Of a stretch of DNA of 7,064 bases, positions 5,244 through 7,064 are shown piece by piece (positions within the stretch are counted from its first letter, which is position 1; each line of letters starts with the position of its first letter). Origin of the DNA: Devosia sp. Lineage in GTDB: Bacteria > Pseudomonadota > Alphaproteobacteria > Rhizobiales > Devosiaceae. The notes under the pieces were generated by a model. It made no database searches, was not told the origin of the DNA, and saw only the letters and a program-made list of their open reading frames with translations. Location of the stretch: the NCBI GenBank assembly GCA_016793415.1, contig JAEUMC010000039.1, forward strand, positions 1-7,064. The letters are read 5' to 3'. The translations under genes were made by a program, and so were the position numbers.

Positions 5244-5265
5244 TTGATGTGGCGGGGGATGTCAA
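5237..5265 (-). promoter_or_regulatory. Sigma-70-like promoter of the arsR operon
   Basis: Read on the minus strand, TTGACA (5265-5260) is a perfect -35 hexamer. After exactly 17 bp comes CATAAC (5242-5237), four of six matches to the -10. This predicts a start near 5230 and a leader of about 24 nt. The -35 is embedded in CGCTTGACAT, the same ten bases as in the promoter of the SRPBCC gene at 77. No equally good promoter is seen in the later gaps of the operon. Confidence 0.65.
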
Positions 5266-5302
5266 GCGGGGTGTTCGTGCGCATGCTGAAGCGCCGGCGC
5301 GG

Positions 5303-5416
5303 GCTGCCCCCCACCCTTGATCCCTCCCCGCAAGGGGGAGGGAGACGAAGACTGCGGTGTCGGTGTGAGGGGCTCCCTCCCCCTTGCGGGGAGGGGACAG
5401 GAGTGGGGGGGGCGGC
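5303..5416. repeat. Large imperfect inverted repeat, intergenic palindromic element
   Basis: Two 23-bp arms, 5322-5344 and 5373-5395, are exact reverse complements (CCCTCCCC GCAA GGGGGAGGGAG) with a 28-bp spacer. Each arm is itself a small palindrome. Weaker pairing continues outward (GCTGCCCCCCACCC against GAGTGGGGGGGGCGGC), so the element spans about 114 bp. It recalls the RIME- or REP-like mosaic elements common between genes in Rhizobiales, though I cannot assign a named family. It lies after the puuE-uraD stop and upstream of the arsR promoter, so it may end puuE-uraD transcription and insulate the operon. Confidence 0.7.
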
Positions 5417-5438
5417 TTGCGCCGGACGGGCGTCTGGC

Positions 5439-6857
5439 TCAGCCGCCCAGAATCTGCCGGATCCGCAGCTCCGCGATCCGCTCCACCTGCCGGCAGGCCG
5501 TGGCAAACTCGGTGTCCCGATCATTGGCGAGGCGCCGCGCGAACGCCGCCATGATCTGCGCCTTGGTGTTGTCGCGGACGGCGATGATGAACGGGAAGCC
5601 GAACTTTTCGACGTAAGCGGCGTTCATTTCGCCGAACTTTTCGCGCTCGGCATCGGTCAGCGCGTCGAGTCCGGCCGAGGCCTGCTCGGACTCCGATTCC
5701 GACGTCAGTCGCTTGGCCGCCGCGAGCTTGCCGGCGAGATCGGGGTGGGCGTTCAGCACGGCCAGCCGTTCGGCCGGCGAGGCGGCGCGGAACACCTGGC
5801 TCATCAGGGCATGCAGGCCCGTGGCAGTATCGTGCGCCGGGCCCATCTCGCGCTTGTGGGCACGCTCGGCCACCCATTCGGAGTGCTCGAACACATTGCC
5901 GAACAGCTGGGTGAAATCGTCGAGCGCCAGCTCCGACGGCACGATTTCCGGTTCCACATAAGGGTGGGTCTTCAGCCAGTGCTCGGCGATGTCGATCCGC
6001 TTGGCGATCCAGACCTTCTCCTTGCTCATGATGTAATCGACGAAGCGCTTCAGCCCGGCGAAGCGCCCGGGCATGCCGACCAGCCGGCAGTGCAGCCCCA
6101 GCGACATCATCTTGGGCGAGCCGGCCTGGCCCTCCTCATAGAGCACGTCGAAGCTGTCCTTGAGCATCTGGAAATACTCCTCGCCATTGGCGAAGCCCGA
6201 TGCGGTGGTGAAACGCATGTCGTTGGTGGCGAGCGAGTAGGGGATGATCAGCTGCGGGCTGCCAAAATGCTCGCGGTAATAGGGCAGGTCGTCGTCATAG
6301 GTGTCGGAGACATAGGTGAAGCCGCCTTCCTCGCTGGCGAGGTCGACGGTGTTCACCGAAGTGCGGCCGCAATACCACCCGGTGGGACGGCTGCCGGTGA
6401 CCTCGGTATGCATCTTGATGGCGGCGTGCAGGTCCTCACGCTCGTGCTCGATGTCGTAATCCCGATAGTCGATCCATTTGAGCCCATGGCTGGCGATTTC
6501 CCAGTCGGCATCGAGCATGGCTTTGACCTGCTCGGGCGAGCGCTGCAGCGCGGTAGCAACGCCATAGACGGTGACCGGCAGGTTCAGGCCGGTGAACAGC
6601 CGATGCAGCCGCCAGAAGCCGGCGCGGGCGCCGTATTCGTACATCGACTCGACGTTCCAGTGGCGCTTGCCGGGCCACGGCACGGCGCCGATCACATCGA
6701 CCAGGAAGGCTTCCGAAGCGGCATCGCCATGCAGGATATTGTTCTCGCCGCCTTCCTCGTAATTGAGCACGAACTGCACCGCGACATGCGCGCCGCCGGG
6801 CCATTGCGCATCCGGCGGATTCGGGCCGTAGCCCACGAGGTTCCGGGGATAACGCAT
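5439..6857 (-). CDS. puuE-uraD: Fused allantoinase PuuE / OHCU decarboxylase UraD
   Basis: A 472-residue two-domain enzyme of urate catabolism. Residues 1-300 are the PuuE allantoinase of the polysaccharide-deacetylase fold, which opens allantoin to allantoate: NLVGYGPNPP (6-15), LNYEEGGE (31-38), EIASHG (120-125), SDTYDDDLPY (184-193), LGLHCRL (253-259). Residues about 306-472 are UraD, which decarboxylates 2-oxo-4-hydroxy-4-carboxy-5-ureidoimidazoline to (S)-allantoin: NAHPDLAG with His371 as the expected catalytic His, the SESEQASAGLDAL stretch (388-400), and FGFPFIIAVR (419-428). UraD acts just before PuuE, so the fusion links consecutive steps, though the domain order is the reverse of pathway order. 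Start 6857 is chosen because AGAGG lies 8 nt upstream and PuuE proteins begin near RYPR; an ATG at 6923 would add 22 unlikely residues. No signal peptide is present, so it is cytoplasmic. Urate oxidase and HIU hydrolase genes are not in the window. Confidence 0.93.
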   Translation of the reverse strand: MRYPRNLVGYGPNPPDAQWPGGAHVAVQFVLNYEEGGENNILHGDAASEAFLVDVIGAVPWPGKRHWNVESMYEYGARAGFWRLHRLFTGLNLPVTVYGVATALQRSPEQVKAMLDADWEIASHGLKWIDYRDYDIEHEREDLHAAIKMHTEVTGSRPTGWYCGRTSVNTVDLASEEGGFTYVSDTYDDDLPYYREHFGSPQLIIPYSLATNDMRFTTASGFANGEEYFQMLKDSFDVLYEEGQAGSPKMMSLGLHCRLVGMPGRFAGLKRFVDYIMSKEKVWIAKRIDIAEHWLKTHPYVEPEIVPSELALDDFTQLFGNVFEHSEWVAERAHKREMGPAHDTATGLHALMSQVFRAASPAERLAVLNAHPDLAGKLAAAKRLTSESESEQASAGLDALTDAEREKFGEMNAAYVEKFGFPFIIAVRDNTKAQIMAAFARRLANDRDTEFATACRQVERIAELRIRQILGG

Positions 6858-6885
6858 GGCAAGCACCTCTTGGTTGGTCCCTCGC

Positions 6886-6914
6886 TTTATCACGGGCGCC
6901 ATGCCGCGATGCAA
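6886..6914 (-). promoter_or_regulatory. Candidate promoter of puuE-uraD
   Basis: On the minus strand TTGCAT (6914-6909) and GATAAA (6891-6886) are separated by 17 bp. The match to consensus is modest: TTG of the -35 and four of six in the -10. The implied start lies about 20 nt before the ATG at 6857, leaving room for the AGAGG ribosome-binding site. An upstream gene outside the window could instead supply the transcript. Confidence 0.35.
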
Positions 6915-6926
6915 GGCCGGCAAAAG

Positions 6927-6940
6927 TGGACCAGTTGGTA
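6927..6940. promoter_or_regulatory. GntR-like operator candidate upstream of puuE-uraD
   Basis: TGGACCAGTTGGTA contains ACCA-GT-TGGT, with inverted 4-bp arms, and on the minus strand reads AACTGGTCCA, like a half of FadR/GntR-type TGGTNNNACCA sites. A related inverted sequence TTGGTCC lies at 6874-6880, so the pair would flank the candidate promoter. Purine-catabolism genes are often under such repressors, but the match is short and no regulator gene is visible. Confidence 0.25.
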
Positions 6941-6997
6941 AAAAACTGCCAGCGCCCCCCTTGGAACGGCGACGATTATGCTCAATAGTCGGGCAAC

Positions 6998-7014
6998 TTG
7001 AGGTAATGCCTCAA
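6998..7014. other. Short dyad in the right-hand intergenic end
   Basis: TTGAGG (6998-7003) and CCTCAA (7009-7014) are exact inverted arms around TAATG. No T-run follows. It could be the 3' hairpin or operator of a gene beyond the window. The rest of 6942-7064 shows no supported reading frame or RNA gene. Confidence 0.25.
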
Positions 7015-7064
7015 CGGCAAGCGGACGCCGTGGGGGCAATCCGGCGGGCAGGGCGAAGGGACTT

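Noticed and set aside
5322..5395. A CRISPR-like pair of repeats
   Set aside because: There are only two arms, they are inverted rather than direct, and no cas genes are present; it is a palindromic intergenic element.
6858..6923. Twenty-two-residue N-terminal extension of PuuE-UraD from an ATG at 6923
   Set aside because: PuuE proteins begin close to the RYPR motif, and the ATG at 6857 has its own AGAGG. The extension also covers the candidate promoter.
5244..6941. A 565-codon open frame on the + strand
   Set aside because: It is antisense to the clearly recognisable PuuE-UraD protein, runs through the palindromic repeat, and its translation has the His/Gly/Arg-rich make-up of a shadow frame in GC-rich DNA.

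Overview
The window is GC-rich, densely coded bacterial DNA with strong Shine-Dalgarno sites. The gene families suggest an alphaproteobacterium, probably Hyphomicrobiales. The grounds are a fused PuuE-UraD urate-catabolism protein, an ArsR/SRPBCC/VOC cluster, and C/G-rich palindromic intergenic repeats. The genus is not determined. Nothing suggests phage, plasmid, insertion sequence, tRNA, rRNA or CRISPR.

Layout: (1) At 1-535 (+) a SRPBCC (AHSA1-type) gene follows a sharp sigma-70-like promoter, whose spacer region holds a perfect 8+8 bp palindrome that looks like a repressor operator. (2) At 606-1022 (+) two small unrecognised genes are joined as TGAATG; the second encodes a single-pass membrane protein with a Gly/Asp/Ser tail. 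(3) At 1023-1198 lie a long stem-loop, probably a bidirectional terminator between convergent genes, and a short C/G palindrome. (4) At 5206-1199 (-) is a five-gene set, apparently one operon: ArsR-type repressor, SRPBCC protein, PhnB-like VOC protein, exported serine hydrolase fused to a second SRPBCC domain, and an AlkD-like DNA alkylation repair protein. Its promoter carries ATAAC/GTTAT half-sites, the same pentamers as in the operator of the first gene. (5) At 5303-5416 is a large imperfect inverted repeat. (6) At 6857-5439 (-) is a fused allantoinase (PuuE) / OHCU decarboxylase (UraD). (7) At 6858-7064 is its upstream region, with a candidate promoter and operator-like sequences but no gene I can support.

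The ArsR regulator has no cysteine, so it does not look like a classical thiolate metal sensor. With SRPBCC and VOC proteins (small-molecule-binding folds), a hydrolase and a DNA alkylation repair protein downstream, one reading is a response to a reactive or xenobiotic small molecule; this is inference. The most unusual item is the hydrolase-SRPBCC fusion. It joins an exported enzyme to a domain that is normally cytoplasmic, and just before that domain there is an SD-like AAGGGAG followed by an in-frame GTG, so one reading frame could give two products. The fused urate enzyme would convert OHCU to allantoin and then to allantoate in one polypeptide.
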